From contig NC_087064.1 in assembly GCF_963678635.1 (NCBI RefSeq), forward strand, positions 9,091,671 through 9,151,670: a stretch of 60,000 nucleotides of DNA, read 5' to 3'. Below the pieces are notes generated by a model that saw only the letters and a list, made by a program, of their open reading frames with translations, was not told where the DNA came from and did not search any database. The DNA is from Symsagittifera roscoffensis (taxonomy: Eukaryota; Xenacoelomorpha; Acoela; Convolutidae). Below, piece after piece: positions 9,654 to 20,090 of the stretch (position 1 is the stretch's first letter; each line of letters begins with the position of its first letter). The position numbers and the translations under genes were made by a program.

Positions 9654-10230
9654 TTTGTATCACGTCGATAAATTTGACCACAAGACAAATCAATGCAAAA
9701 AGCAGTTTAATAAACAGTGGTGCGCTAAATTGTACATGTGGTAGTTTTTGTGAAAGTAATATGAGTATTGATAACTTTACTTTTGTTTTGATGATAAAAT
9801 TGCTTTAAATAGCTAAAATTTAGCTAAGTCAAACAAAACTGGCTTGATTATTGGCAAAAACAAAGTATAATTGAATTTCTAATTGTTATAGAGAAAACTG
9901 TTCATATCAGCTTTTGAGATACCTTTTTTGGAAATAAAACTGTATGATTATACATGAGTCCGATTAACTTATATTTTTTGAAGCAGAGTTTTTTATTTAA
10001 GCGACTTACATAAACTTTTGATTTTGCTTTGAAAGTAGCCTAGTTTGATCCTCTTAGTTCGAATTCTTCTAACAAGGAGAAATTGCAGCAAAATGTTTTG
10101 AATTACTAATTGCGTTTTCTTTACAATCAAAGAAAAAAATGTTTTTGTGGACAAAAAATCTCGAACCAATTTTTGAGCATCTAAAAAGTTTGCGATTACA
10201 CCCGTGGACAAAATTAACTTCCATTATGAC
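9654..10230. other. Intergenic AT-rich DNA, nothing recognised
   Basis: No ORF of interest, no repeat family seen elsewhere in the window, and no RNA gene recognised. Confidence 0.5.
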
Positions 10231-10237
10231 CGAGTGA

Positions 10238-10240
10238 ACG

Positions 10241-10287
<47 letters not shown>
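10238..10287. repeat. (GTT)n microsatellite, the (AAC)n tail of the LINE
   Basis: About 16 perfect GTT units on the plus strand. Read on the minus strand it is (AAC)n, starting about 28 bases after the LINE stop codon. Several LINE clades end in a simple repeat rather than poly(A), so this is best read as the element's 3' terminus. Confidence 0.85.
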
Positions 10288-10315
10288 GAAAATGGAGGGG
10301 CGTCAGTGGAGACTG

Positions 10316-11805
10316 CTATCGCAGGGTCTTCACTGCCAACGCCATCGCCAAGGCGGGTTCTTCTGTCAAGATGTCGAGATTTGTGACCGTCGAACCGAAG
10401 AGCGCAAAACGGGCTGCTGCGGTGCCGGGGCAGTCTAGCCAGTGTTCTACCGTATCCCTATCGTCCACGCATCTTCTGCACATGGGGTCGACTGAGCGGT
10501 CCATCAGGTTCCTGTAAGCTCCAAACGCTGCGTGGTGACCGGATCTCAGTCGAGCCAGTGTGATCGCGTCCTTTCTTGTTTTGATAGCCTCTTGAGCTTT
10601 CCTTCGCGAGAGTTTGCTGTAAACAGCGGCTACCCTGGGTTGAGAGGGCGCACCCTCCTTAATTGTTCTCTTGATGCACGCCCTTGTCACTGCTAGGGAC
10701 ACGGGTTTAAGCGGGTCTTCACTTATCGTAGCTTCATTCGCCAGAGTATCTGCCATCTCGTTGCCAGGGATGTTGACGTGGCTTAGGACCCATTGTATCG
10801 TAGTCTTCGCTCAGGCGTTTTCCAGGTTCGTTCTTAGCTCATCTGTATCTTCTGATTTGTTGTTGAGGGACTGGACTAAGGACTGGCTATCCGCGCAAAT
10901 CAGGACCTTCCGGATGTCGTCCTCAGCATTTCTGATCAATTCGGCCGCACTCAGCATCGCTTCTCGTTCCTCCTCGTACGACGATGTCATCTCCTTGCTC
11001 TTAATCTTCATCTCAGTCACCACTGTCGGGTTTTCAGGGTCGCCTCTGGTGACAACAACTCCTGCTCCACCCTTGCTGGTGCCTGCAGCCGCTGATCCGT
11101 CGGTGTAGATGACGACGTCCGCCTCATGTCTGTAATGAGCTTCAGTGCCTTCTTGGCTCCTTTCACGGTACGATTTTCTTGTTCCAGCTGGGCGTGAGCT
11201 TCCCAGTTGTTTCTGCGCTCCTTCCAGGGTGGTCGCGCCTGTCTCGTGCACTCGCTGTTCTCCAGCTCTAAAGGGAGCTGCTCTCCGACACGTCTCGCCT
11301 GCTATATTCAGCTACTTCTCGTGAGTCTGTGAGGGGCGCCTAGTCTGCTGGCAACTTCTCTCGTGCGGTTGACGGGGGCTCGCTTCGCCTTCTCACAGGA
11401 CACAGTGGTGAGCCTTCTGCTGGTAGTGTGGTAGCTGCGGACGTTTGCGTCCAGTCTGACTGCTTCCACCGGGTTGGAGCAGGCTTGCCCAGTCACTCTT
11501 CTCAGCGCCTTGTTCTGTGCCCGGTTCAGTCTACTCAGCTGGGTCGCCGAAAGCCAGGGTTGCGAACCCGGCGCGGAGTAGTCCAGGTTACTCTTCTGTG
11601 TGGCTAAGAAAGCTTTCAGGAGATGCTCAGTTTTCCAGCCGAAGTCGGAGGCCCCAAGAACCGCCAGCGCTCTGCACCTATCGTTCACTGTCTTGGAAAC
11701 ATTGTCCACATGCTGCTGAAAGGAAAGAGTCCTGTCCAGAGTGACTCCCAAAAACTTCGTGTTTGGGTTGACAAAAACACTCTTCGGTCCTTCGTTTGCA
11801 AGCAT
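10316..11805 (-). pseudogene. LINE reverse transcriptase-RNase H fragment (5'-truncated)
   Basis: Three ORFs in series on the minus strand give the end of a LINE ORF2. 11805-11308 has the RT thumb-like motif FLGVTLDRTLSFQQHVDNV. 11251-10811 has RNase H motifs VIYTDGSA, YEEEREAML and ICADSQSLVQSL. Then 10810-10316 holds VLSHVNIPGNEMAD and a C-terminal CRRCVDDRDTVEHWLDCP. The last two share one frame and are separated by a single TGA at 10813-10811. The frame also breaks between the first and second ORF. The catalytic RT core is absent, as expected from 5' truncation during reverse transcription. An RNase H domain after RT fits the I/R1/Jockey-type groups; the exact clade is not settled. Confidence 0.88.
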
Positions 11806-11832
11806 CTACCCGACTTGGCAATGAATCAATTA

Positions 11833-11904
11833 AAGTTTTTTTGAGTTTTGAAGAAATATCAACCATATAAGTTTTTTTGAGTTTTGAAGAAATGTCAACC
11901 ATAT
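11833..11904. repeat. 36-base tandem duplication
   Basis: Two adjacent 36-base units starting AAGTTTTTTTGAGTTTTG and ending TCAACCATAT, with one difference (ATATC versus ATGTC), lie just beyond the truncated 5' end of the LINE. A slippage origin is likely. Confidence 0.85.
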
Positions 11905-12680
11905 ATGTTGAAGTGAAAAGTCTTCTAATCAGTTCCCAAGCATACCCACTAAAAGATAAAAATTGGTGAACCGACAGGAGGCCATGGAAGAACCTAAACT
12001 TATTTTCTTCGCAAATATTGTTCACTTGGTCCTGCAATATGGGGAGTTGCGTTGTCTTATTGAAAAATCCAAACTTCAGGTGCCGCACCATTTTTGGCAG
12101 TGCTTCGAGTCTCAATTTTTCTTACATAAATAGTTCGATTTTCAAATTTAATTAATTGAACACTGTTTTGGTTTGGTAGTTTTTCTTAATACCAGTCCAG
12201 AACATAATTCCTGCAATGAATTCATGGTTTAGTGTCGGGTTTTTGGTAATTTTTTGTCTGACAATCATTACTAGTGAGGCAGAGTCGACTTTCTCCCCCG
12301 TAAAAAAATTCTATCCAACATTTCATTGCACGAAAAATTTTGATGAATTTAATTTTTTTGGTTCTTTTGGATTTTATGATTTATGATTGTCTGAAACATC
12401 GAAATTGTGTTCTCATAATTTTTCAGTAACAGGCTTTGGCTTAACTTTCAAGAAAATTCTTTTTTGAAATCTGTCAAAAATGGGTCTGCAAATGGGTCTG
12501 AATCCTTATAATGACAAACTTCTTAGTATGAAGCAAATAGTTGATTTCCCGCTAAATCACTTGCCTCATGTTAAAACTTGCAGCAATTAAACTATTGTAA
12601 AAGGTTAAAATCAATTGAAGGTAGTGACCCTTTCTAGGATCAGTCAAAAAATAACCCTCACCACGTTGAAAATAATGTTT
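11905..12680. other. Intergenic AT-rich DNA, nothing certain
   Basis: An open minus-strand stretch (to about 12115) reads VRHLKFGFFNKTTQLPILQDQ but has no recognisable domain. The rest is AT-rich without repeats or genes that I can support. Confidence 0.4.
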
Positions 12681-12838
12681 TTGTGAGTTGAAAAAATTAA
12701 ACTCTAATCATTCAACTCACGAAAAATTAGGGTTTAACTCACAAAAATAGAAATTATTTGCCATTTGCCTTTTTTCAAAAAAAAATTTGTAACAAATTTT
12801 AAAAAAATAATAATTTTAAAAAAGGCAGATGGCAAATT
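12681..12838. repeat. Two adjacent imperfect palindromes
   Basis: TTGTGAGTTGAAAAAATTAA pairs with the GGGTTTAACTCACAA segment near 12732-12746. GCCATTTGCCTTTTTT at about 12757 pairs with AAAAAAGGCAGATGGC at about 12820-12835. Both could be hairpin-forming miniature elements; no target duplication was identified. Confidence 0.55.
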
Positions 12839-12936
12839 AAATTCATAATTTTTGTTACTTCGAGGTCATTTGAGCAAAAGTCTCAGACCTGATTTCTCAA
12901 AAGTACTAGAATACACTTTGAGTATTGGCGTGTGTT

Positions 12937-13645
12937 CCCCGGTTGACCTCCATGCACAAACATTGCTGTCATACAATTGCATACATGGATTGTACGAAAA
13001 AATGTTTTTCATACAATTTCTTTATGTGAAACATTTCCGGATTAGAAAATCCAAAGTTTGGGAAAATACAATTTCTCAAAACTCTGTCGCAACATCACTC
13101 ATTATGCTCAAATAAGCAACGACTTTCTAAAAGCAAAGAAAAAACTTGCATTTAAGTAAGTGTTTTTTTTCTGTTTCTTAGTCGAGGCTGAATTTTCTAT
13201 ATAAATCGGAAGATATACTTTAATTTTGTGGGAAAAATCAGGCTACAGTTTTCGACAAAAAAAGGATAGTTTCTATCCAAATGCATAAGCTGAAGGTTTT
13301 TATTCATATTTCTGTGTGAACTCAAAAGTCTTATCTCATATAATAATTACTCAAATGCGAGTATCTGTGTGATTTCTTCCTCGCAACCAACTGGGATTCT
13401 TGCGCTAGAAATTTCTCGGTTATTATGTTATGGGAAACAGGTATTCAAAATTATTTAGCAAAGCTCGAAAAATAATAAATGTTTAATTTATGGAAAAGGC
13501 TTGTCATGTAATTTTCATACGTGAAAACATGCTTGCCGTAGAGTTTTCTTACAACTATCTGTTTGAATGGAATTGTACATAATTGCATGATAAGCATTTT
13601 TCCACATATGCAAATTGTATGACGAGCGTTTTTGGTCAACCCGGG
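12937..13645. mobile_element. TIR element with CCCGGTTGACC ends, 0.71 kb
   Basis: Left end CCCCGGTTGACC, right end GGTCAACCCGGG, about 709 bp apart. Inside both ends lie repeated words such as CATACAATT and TTGTATGA in both orientations, a subterminal repeat structure shared with the 0.82 kb elements inside the 4.2 kb units. No transposase is encoded, so this is a non-autonomous element. No clear target duplication was seen. Confidence 0.65.
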
Positions 13646-13732
13646 TTTTTACCGCTCCAATCGTTTCAGAAATTAAAACCAAGTTTTAAAACCAATCGAT
13701 TCAGAAATTTTTAATAATAAGTCGGATTTCAG

Positions 13733-13886
13733 GAGCGAGCCTTGTGACGTTGAGAAATATTTGAGGCCCCATGCATCCCGTGAACTGCCCTTGGGTGTCT
13801 CTCTGCTGGTGGATGATGGATTATGCAATCCCGTAGATACATCTTTAAAGCACGTGTTGGAATCTAAACGGAAGAAGATAATCTAA
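13733..13886 (+). other. Possible terminal coding exon, 51 codons
   Basis: After a good acceptor (GGATTTCAG|GAGCG) a balanced frame runs to TAA at 13884-13886. It reads SEPCDVEKYLRPHASREL, then GVSLLVDDGLCNPVDTSLKH, ending ESKRKKII. GC content is clearly higher than in the flanks. I recognise no family. It may be the last exon of a host gene or an exon captured by a mobile element. No matching upstream exon was found. Confidence 0.35.
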
Positions 13887-14571
13887 ATGAAGAAGAAGAA
13901 ACTAGGTTTTCTCATTATTAATGGTAAATATGCAAAGAAAGATAGCAACATAAAGCACCAGAAACCATGAAGGGACAGCTGGCAAATCAATTTGGGTTTC
14001 AAAACAATACCCTGAATCTTATCCTTAAAGATATATCGCTAGCTACTTTTTGGTTTCATAAATTTAGATTCAAAAAACTTACAATTTCGGATTGGCACAG
14101 TCACGTGCGTAGGAGTTTTGTGGAGGGGGAGGTTTCAAAGGTTCTGTCGATCCTTTTTTAGGTCATAAAATTAGGATCTCTGAGCTCGCAAAAACCCTAC
14201 AAACATCGTAATAACCGCAGGCATTTAAAAAAGACAAAGAACTTTTTGAAGTGTTTCAGAGAACTTTTTGAAAGATTGGCCAAAAAAAAATTCTAGGTTT
14301 GATCAACCAAAAATGAATCCAATAAAACAATACTAAAAGGGTGATCCTTTGGGGAAATTTGTCAACCAATAATTAGGGGGGGGAGTCGCTCTTACAAATG
14401 GAACTTATTCGTACGATTCGTACGAAAGATTCAGGAGAAAGATTAATACTTGTACGATGACTTTACAAATTCAGCATAGAAGAACAAAAACACCATTCCA
14501 ATAGCACTTAAATTGAAACTCTTCCAATGAATTTATTTTTAATTAGTTTGTGTCTCCAAAAAAGGTTAAAA
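13887..14571. other. Intergenic, nothing recognised
   Basis: AT-rich, with a G7 run near 14380 and a small palindrome CGTACGATTCGTACGA at about 14412. No gene seen. Confidence 0.5.
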
Positions 14572-14807
14572 CTAGCAACCTGTCATGATTTTTTTGGCGC
14601 AAATATCTTCTTCCCTGCAAAACTCAAGCTCGTCCACAACTAGGACGAATCCGTTTCGGAGATAATCAACTTCAAAGTAAGCTTCGAAAAGTGACCTTGG
14701 ATAAAAAGGCTCCAGTCTGGAGAACTTGCCAAGACCACAAACTCCAATTATGTCTCCCTGAAGAGCCAGAGTATCGCAAACCTCCAAATTCACATCGTCG
14801 TTCAAAG
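14572..14807 (-). other. Possible terminal coding exon, 77 codons
   Basis: A textbook acceptor (TTTTGGTTTCAG|CTTTG) is followed by a frame ending at TAG 14574-14572. It contains NLEVCDTLALQGDIIGVCGL, then PFYPRSLFEAYFEVDYL and GFVLVVDELEFCREED. Composition is typical of a folded protein and the GC content rises across exactly this interval. The frame stays open upstream of the acceptor to an ATG at 14880, which could mimic a 102-codon single ORF. No family is recognised and no upstream exon was found. Confidence 0.4.
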
Positions 14808-15292
14808 CTGAAACCAAAATTTTGGTGTTAAAAAAAATCGGATACCACAAAATATCTTGAAAGGAGAACCTATCAGTCAATTAAAGCAAGGTAAGTTATC
14901 AATAAAAACTGGACGCACTCTAAAATTACGTACATATGATATAAATAAAACACGATGCATGTGTTTTCAATTGCAGGTCATTTTACTCAAGTCTTACATA
15001 CAATTTTGTGCATTTGGTTTTTGACTTGAATCACAAGTGTGTAAAAACTTAACAACAAGAATGTGCAAAACTACATACACTAACACTTTAAAATATTTAC
15101 ATGTTATTTTATCCAAAAAGTGTCGAAAAGTTATTGTGAGATGCATAAATCCGTATAAATACATCAAAACATGAGCAAACTTCATATGACTTCTCTTTTT
15201 TAGAATAGAAAAATTAAAAATAGTTATTTAACAAAATACATTCTGAAATGAAAATTGATGTATTGCCACATAACCATTTCTTACATATTTTT
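14808..15292. other. Intergenic AT-rich DNA, nothing recognised
   Basis: No gene, RNA or clear repeat family that I can support. Confidence 0.5.
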
Positions 15293-15810
15293 GTTCCGAC
15301 TTTATATACGAGAGTAACGGAATATTTGTATTCGGGGTGGGTTTTTTTTCTTCAGACAATTTTTGACTTTTTAACCAGCCATTTTTGACTGAATTTTAAA
15401 TATCATTCGAAAGGTATTGTTGTCCTGAGCTCAAGTTTGAGAAAATTATTTACCTTTGATCATTTTTTGTAAAGTTACAGGGGTTTGAATATTGCCATTT
15501 TGGCCGATTGGGACAATTAATGCCCGATACAATTAGCGATTTTAACGCGTAAGTTAATCCTTCTTAGAAATCGTTCCAAATTGGTTGAAAGAAGCTTATT
15601 TGCCATATTTGATTTGTTACAAGGAGCGAAAACTATCCTTTTTTACTTTAAATGGCGTGTGGGGGGTTGATTTTCATTAAAAAAACTCAATTTTTAGAAA
15701 AAAAATGCAATTTGTTTTATTTCATTTAAATTTTTAAAGTTATTACTGCTTCATAAACCTTAGAAGGCAGTCGGAACATTCAGGGCTTCGCCCTGATACA
15801 AGCAGTCTTG
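15293..15810 (+). repeat. 0.5 kb GTTCCGACTT repeat, copy A
   Basis: Begins GTTCCGACTT and contains GTAACGGAATATTTGT. It ends with GGCAGTCGGAAC, a small hairpin AGGGCTTCGCCCT and GCAGTCTTG. The start GTTCCGACT and the internal AGTCGGAAC near the end are inverted relative to each other. No ORF. Two further copies follow at 16031 and 16444. Confidence 0.8.
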
Positions 15811-16030
15811 TTATAACTAACAGACATTTTGCCTGCAGAAGTAGAAAGTTATCTATTCGAAGTATTTAATTTGTATCTAAATTAAACACTCGTTCTGAGT
15901 AAATAACCCGTTCCTAGCAAATGTTCCAGCTCAGATCGAGAATAGTGTTTTTTTCCAGATCTAAAATTAAGATCTGAAAGGAATTGAGAATTGTTTAAAA
16001 AACTCATTAATACATTAAGAATGAGTTATT

Positions 16031-16416
16031 GTTCCGACTTTTGATACGAAAGTAACGGAATATTTGTGCTCGGGGTACGGTTTTTTCTTCAAACAAACTT
16101 CGACTTCTTAACTAGGCGTTTTTGACAAAATTTCTTATATAATTCAAAAGGTATTGTTACCCTGAGTTCAAATTTGAAAAGATATTTTACCTGTGATCAT
16201 TTTTTGTAAAGTTATGGGGGTTTAAAAATTGCCATTTTGGCCAATTTGGGACAATTAAACGCGATATAATTCGCATTATTAACGCGTGAGCGGAGAGTTA
16301 ATCCGTTTTAAGAACCGTTCTAAATTGGTTAAAGGAAAGAAATGTTATTACTGCTCCATAAAACGTTAAAAGGCAGTCAGAACATTCGGGGCTTCGCCCT
16401 GATACGAGCAGTCTTG
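16031..16416 (+). repeat. 0.5 kb GTTCCGACTT repeat, copy B, internal deletion
   Basis: Same ends as copy A but shorter by about 130 bases. The segment corresponding to the GCTTATTTGCCATATTTG part of copy A is missing. It lies 27 bases from inverted copy C. Confidence 0.8.
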
Positions 16417-16443
16417 TTTCAGATTTTGTTCCCAAATCTGAAA

Positions 16444-16978
16444 CAAGACTGGTCGTATCCGGTCGAAGCCCTGAATGTTCCGACTGCCTTTTAAGGTTCA
16501 TGGAGCAGTAATAACAGAAATATCATTAACAATTTAGATATAAAAAAAATTTTGAAAAAAAATTTTTAATTTGAAAATTTTTCTTTGAAAATCATACCCC
16601 CACAGGCCATGTAAACTACGAAAGAAAAGTTTTTGCTCCTTGTAACAAATCAGTATTAGCAAATAAGCTTTTTTCAACCAATTTGGAACGATTTCTAAGA
16701 TTAAGTAACTCTCCGCTTACGCGTTAATAGCGCGAATTATATCGCGCGTTAACTGCCCCAAATTGGCCAAAATGGCAATCTTTAAACCCCCATAAATTTG
16801 CGAAAAATGATCACAGGTGAAATATATTTTCAAATTTAAGCTCAAGACAACAATACCTTTCGAATGATATAAAAAATTCCGTCAAAAACGGCTAGTTAAA
16901 AACTCGAAATTTGTCTGAAGAAAAAAAAACCCACCCCGGGCACAAATATTCCGTTACTTTCATACCAAAAGTGGGAAC
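16444..16978 (-). repeat. 0.5 kb GTTCCGACTT repeat, copy C, inverted
   Basis: Reverse complement of the family: it starts CAAGACTGGTCGTATCC on the plus strand and ends at GTGGGAAC. With copy B it forms a near-palindrome about 0.95 kb long whose centre is TTTCAGAT...ATCTGAAA. The hairpin near its inner end is damaged (GCTTCGACC instead of GCTTCGCCC). Confidence 0.8.
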
Positions 16979-17947
16979 AAAAATCTGTCACATCTAAAAC
17001 TGAGATCTGAAAGTTTATTTTTCATTTTCTGATCTGAAATAAATAATGATTTTGACACAGTTCTCTTGATTTGAGGTAATTTCTTGACGTATAAGCTTCT
17101 GCTAACTTTTAGCAGGTACTCAGCAAAGATAGTGCTGAAATACATTTTCCTGATAATGGGATAAACATCGGGAAATGCCTGAGTAGCCCATGCGTATCAA
17201 GAGTTTGCAACAACATCAATAAAATTTCTAAACAATTTTTGAAAACTTTTCGGAACAGCTGAAAAAAAATTACTAGAAAATATTTGTTCGTGTAATTACT
17301 TAGTATTAGTTCTAGGGACGCTTTTAGCGTTAAATAGTCTGAATATATTTGGATCTAGCCAAGAAACAGCAGAAAGAGCAAATTCTGTCCTTTTCTCGAA
17401 ATCATATATTAGAATTCAACATAAGAATTTCTCAATTTGGTTTCAGAAAACAGCAAGAGATCTGGTTTCAGAAAACAGCAATGGAAAAAATTGCGTTCTA
17501 CTTTCAAAGAAAATGACAGAAGGTTTATTCTGTCATTTTTTATTCAGTCATTTAAGTTATTATTCAGTTATTCATCGACATTTCATCTACTATTTTGAAA
17601 AACAAAATTGCTAAGCATCCTTAAAATATCGGAGTTTTAAACTCCAACTCAAACATTTACCCTGGATCAGTTTTTGCAATTTTTTTGTAATTAATGGTGT
17701 TTTGATAAATGCTAATTTGGGCTATTCGGATACTTAATGTGAAGCCATTTTGTTCTTTCAACAGTTGTAAGCGGCAGATCATACCCTCCCCAAATGAATT
17801 GAGGCCAAATGAATGTTACCATCTTATTTCTATTGAATACATCACTTTGTTTTTTCATACCGGTAGATGAAACAAATATAAAAAAATCAATTTAGTTTAT
17901 TTTCTTTTAACTAAATCAGTTTTTTCAGCCAAAATCAAAATCAATTA
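16979..17947. other. Intergenic AT-rich DNA
   Basis: No gene recognised. There is a local direct repeat of GGTTTCAGAAAACAGCAA around 17440-17480 and another of TTATTCAGT around 17545-17570. Confidence 0.5.
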
Positions 17948-18010
17948 CCCGGGTTGACGTCCATAGAAGAAAAATGCTTATCATACAGTTTCATATATAA
18001 AATCTATGGA
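17948..18010. mobile_element. Partial end of the CCCGGGTTGAC element family
   Basis: CCCGGGTTGACGTCCATAG followed by TGCTTATCATACAGTTTC matches the terminal and subterminal order of the other family members. No matching opposite end was found within 1 kb, so this is a solo end or a truncated copy. Confidence 0.5.
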
Positions 18011-18685
18011 AAAAAAGCTTATGATGGAAAATTCATACCAAACTTAAAAAATGTTTTTAAAAATTTTAATGAACATTTTTCGTCTATTTGCCTTTTTTGA
18101 AGCTTTCTGGTCATGAAAAAAAAATGATTTAAAATTTTTCGATAAAAAATGCGTGTCCTGAAAAATGCATGTATGAAAATTATAAGATGATCATTTCGTC
18201 ATAGAAAAAATAGAATTTTCAAAAACCACCAAAAAACCTGTCTGGGTAACTTTAAACAAATTTAAGTAATTATATCTAAGATAGAGGGCATATTGACAAT
18301 CAAAAATATAATTTTAAATTTGGTCGGAAAAAGTGCTTATCCTTTATTTCTCCTATATGAAAATTGTATGATATGCATTTTTTCAAAAACAAAAACACAA
18401 ATTTCAGGTAAAAATACTTTTAATCCCATTTTTGTGCTCAAATATAAATTTTACGAAAAAAAGTTTTGCATGCAAATTTTGACTTTTTGTAAATATAACG
18501 AACTCTAGGATGAGTTTTTCACCAAGAAAAACCCAAAATCAAACGAAAAACACTTTTTGTGAACATGATTATTATTTTTTTGTTTCATTTGCTAAGACAT
18601 TACGAGGCCAAACTTTGCTCTGGATAGGCGCACATTTTTGTGTCTCTATGTTCCTGGACTCCAGAGACAAGTATTTAAACATGTT
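18011..18685. other. Intergenic AT-rich DNA, nothing recognised
   Basis: Short AT-rich ORFs only; no domain, RNA or repeat family that I can support. Confidence 0.5.
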
Positions 18686-18689
18686 CCAA

Positions 18690-18960
18690 AATGTAAGTGG
18701 ACTCCACTAACAAGATTTACGTGGATTCCGCGTGAATATAGTCTTGTAACAAAAGTTTTGTCGGTACATTTAGTTTGTTGCGAGTTCGGATTTAGTTGTT
18801 CTAGAATCCGCAATTGTAAGTGGATTCCGCAAAGTGTAAGTGGAATCCGCAATTGTAAGTGAAATCCGCAAACTTTATAGGAATTTTTTTATTAGTGAAC
18901 TTGCATATGAATTTGCGGAATTTGAAAGCAACGATTTAACCATATTCAGCGGAATCCACG
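18690..18960. repeat. Cluster of GTAAGTGGAATCCGCA-type words
   Basis: At least eight variants of the near-palindrome GCGGAATCCGC lie within 270 bases, in both orientations (18691, 18719, 18802, 18821, 18841, 18861, 18912, 18948). Several are directly preceded by TGTAAGT and spaced about 20 bases apart. No coding frame explains the pattern. Confidence 0.75.
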
Positions 18961-19429
18961 ATCAAACCTTAAAACATTGATTAACTAAATCGATGGATGT
19001 CACACTTTTTTATTTGCAACCAGTTTTTGGGATCATAATTTTGGAAACACGACACCGAATAAGTTCATTGGGTTAATTCAATATCGCCAAATTAGGTCAG
19101 TATTTGGGATTCAGTAATTAAGATTCACTATTCAGGATTTTATTTTTAAAATTCAATGTTTGGGATTCAATCATTTTGTTCTCGGGGAGTAAATGGTCTT
19201 TTTAACTAATTTGAGTAAATAAGTATTAGATAAAAAAATACCAAAAACTTGACTTACAGCAGAATTAAATCTTAAGTTCAAAAAAAACAATATAGAGTCT
19301 GAAAATTTTGCGTTATCAAACTATGTTCTGCTTTTGGGTTTCGCATTTTGAAATTATTTCAAATTGGCGAAATTAAAAGTTTTTTTATTTTAATTGATTG
19401 GCTTGAATTGAACTGATGAATAAATTTAC
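18961..19429. other. Intergenic AT-rich DNA
   Basis: Loosely repeated GGGATTCA and ATTCAATTT words around 19080-19170; otherwise nothing recognised. Confidence 0.4.
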
Positions 19430-19625
19430 AGGAATTGAGATTGATGACAGGAGTTGAGATCGAAATTAACCTTTGTAGGAAGTGATATTGAAGCTGGGTG
19501 TGTTTGACAGGAATTGAGATGAGATCGAAATTGCGTATGTTTGCCAGGAATTGAGCTCGAAGTTCGGTATTTTCGACAGGATTTGAGATCGAAGTTGGGT
19601 GTTTGACAGGAATTGAGATCGAATT
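19430..19625. repeat. Minisatellite of GACAGGAATTGAGATCGAA units
   Basis: About six degenerate units of roughly 30-45 bases built around GACAGGAATTGAGATCGAA followed by a variable spacer containing GTTGGGTGT or GTATTTT. Unit lengths vary by small indels. Confidence 0.75.
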
Positions 19626-19706
19626 TTTGGCATTTCAACTGGTACCTGATCAACGTAGTAATTAAAAGATATATTTTAAAATGATACTACACATACATAT
19701 ACGTAA

Positions 19707-19825
19707 ACGGAATCCGCAAACAAAATGCGGGTTCCACTAACAGTTTGCGGATTCCACTTACAAAATGCGCACTCCACTTTCAATTTGCGGATTCCACTTA
19801 CAGTTGCGGATTCCGCAACAGCTCA
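19707..19825. repeat. Cluster of TTTGCGGATTCCACTTACA words
   Basis: Six variants of the near-palindromic word in 120 bases (19707, 19725, 19744, 19764, 19783, 19803), about 20 bases apart and mostly in the orientation opposite to the 18.7 kb cluster. The copy at 19803 is the most symmetrical (GTTGCGGATTCCGCAAC). Confidence 0.75.
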
Positions 19826-19845
19826 ATTCAAGCACACACATGTTT

Positions 19846-20090
19846 CATTATTTGTTTTCGGATTCCAAAAAAATGTTCTGAATTCCGCAAATACGGTTGC
19901 GGAATCCGCCAATTTTCCGTTTTAGAGCGATTTTTAACTGTACAGTGTTTTATGTTTTGTTTGTGGAACCCAAAACAGCAAAGAAGATCAAAGAAATGTA
20001 GCAGTGTTGCGGATTCCGCGACAAATCTGATTTGGGCCTGTTGTGGAATCCGCTTACAATGCACAGAAAGCACAGTTTGGCCTTGTAATG
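19846..20090 (+). repeat. Dispersed 0.23 kb repeat, copy 2
   Basis: Direct-orientation relative of 8336-8561. It shares the CAGTGTTTT, AAGATCAAAGAAATGTAGCA and TCTGATTTGGGCCTGTTG blocks. It has four or more GCGGAATCCGC-type words. In this copy the words are mostly GCGG...CCGC, where copy 1 has GTGG...CCAC. Confidence 0.75.

Noticed and set aside
10204-10386. Poly-Val/poly-Leu ORFs over the (GTT)n run
   Set aside because: Pure microsatellite translation.
15780-15810. AGGGCTTCGCCCT hairpin as a Helitron 3' end
   Set aside because: No CTRR terminus at the expected distance after the hairpin and no TC 5' start could be shown.
18690-18880. Recurrent GTAAGT as real splice donors
   Set aside because: The word is part of a repeated unit in both orientations and no open exon ends at these sites.
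8336-20090. The GCGGAATCC repeats as a CRISPR-like array
   Set aside because: Spacing and word length vary, orientation is mixed, there are no unique spacers of constant length, and the genome is eukaryotic.
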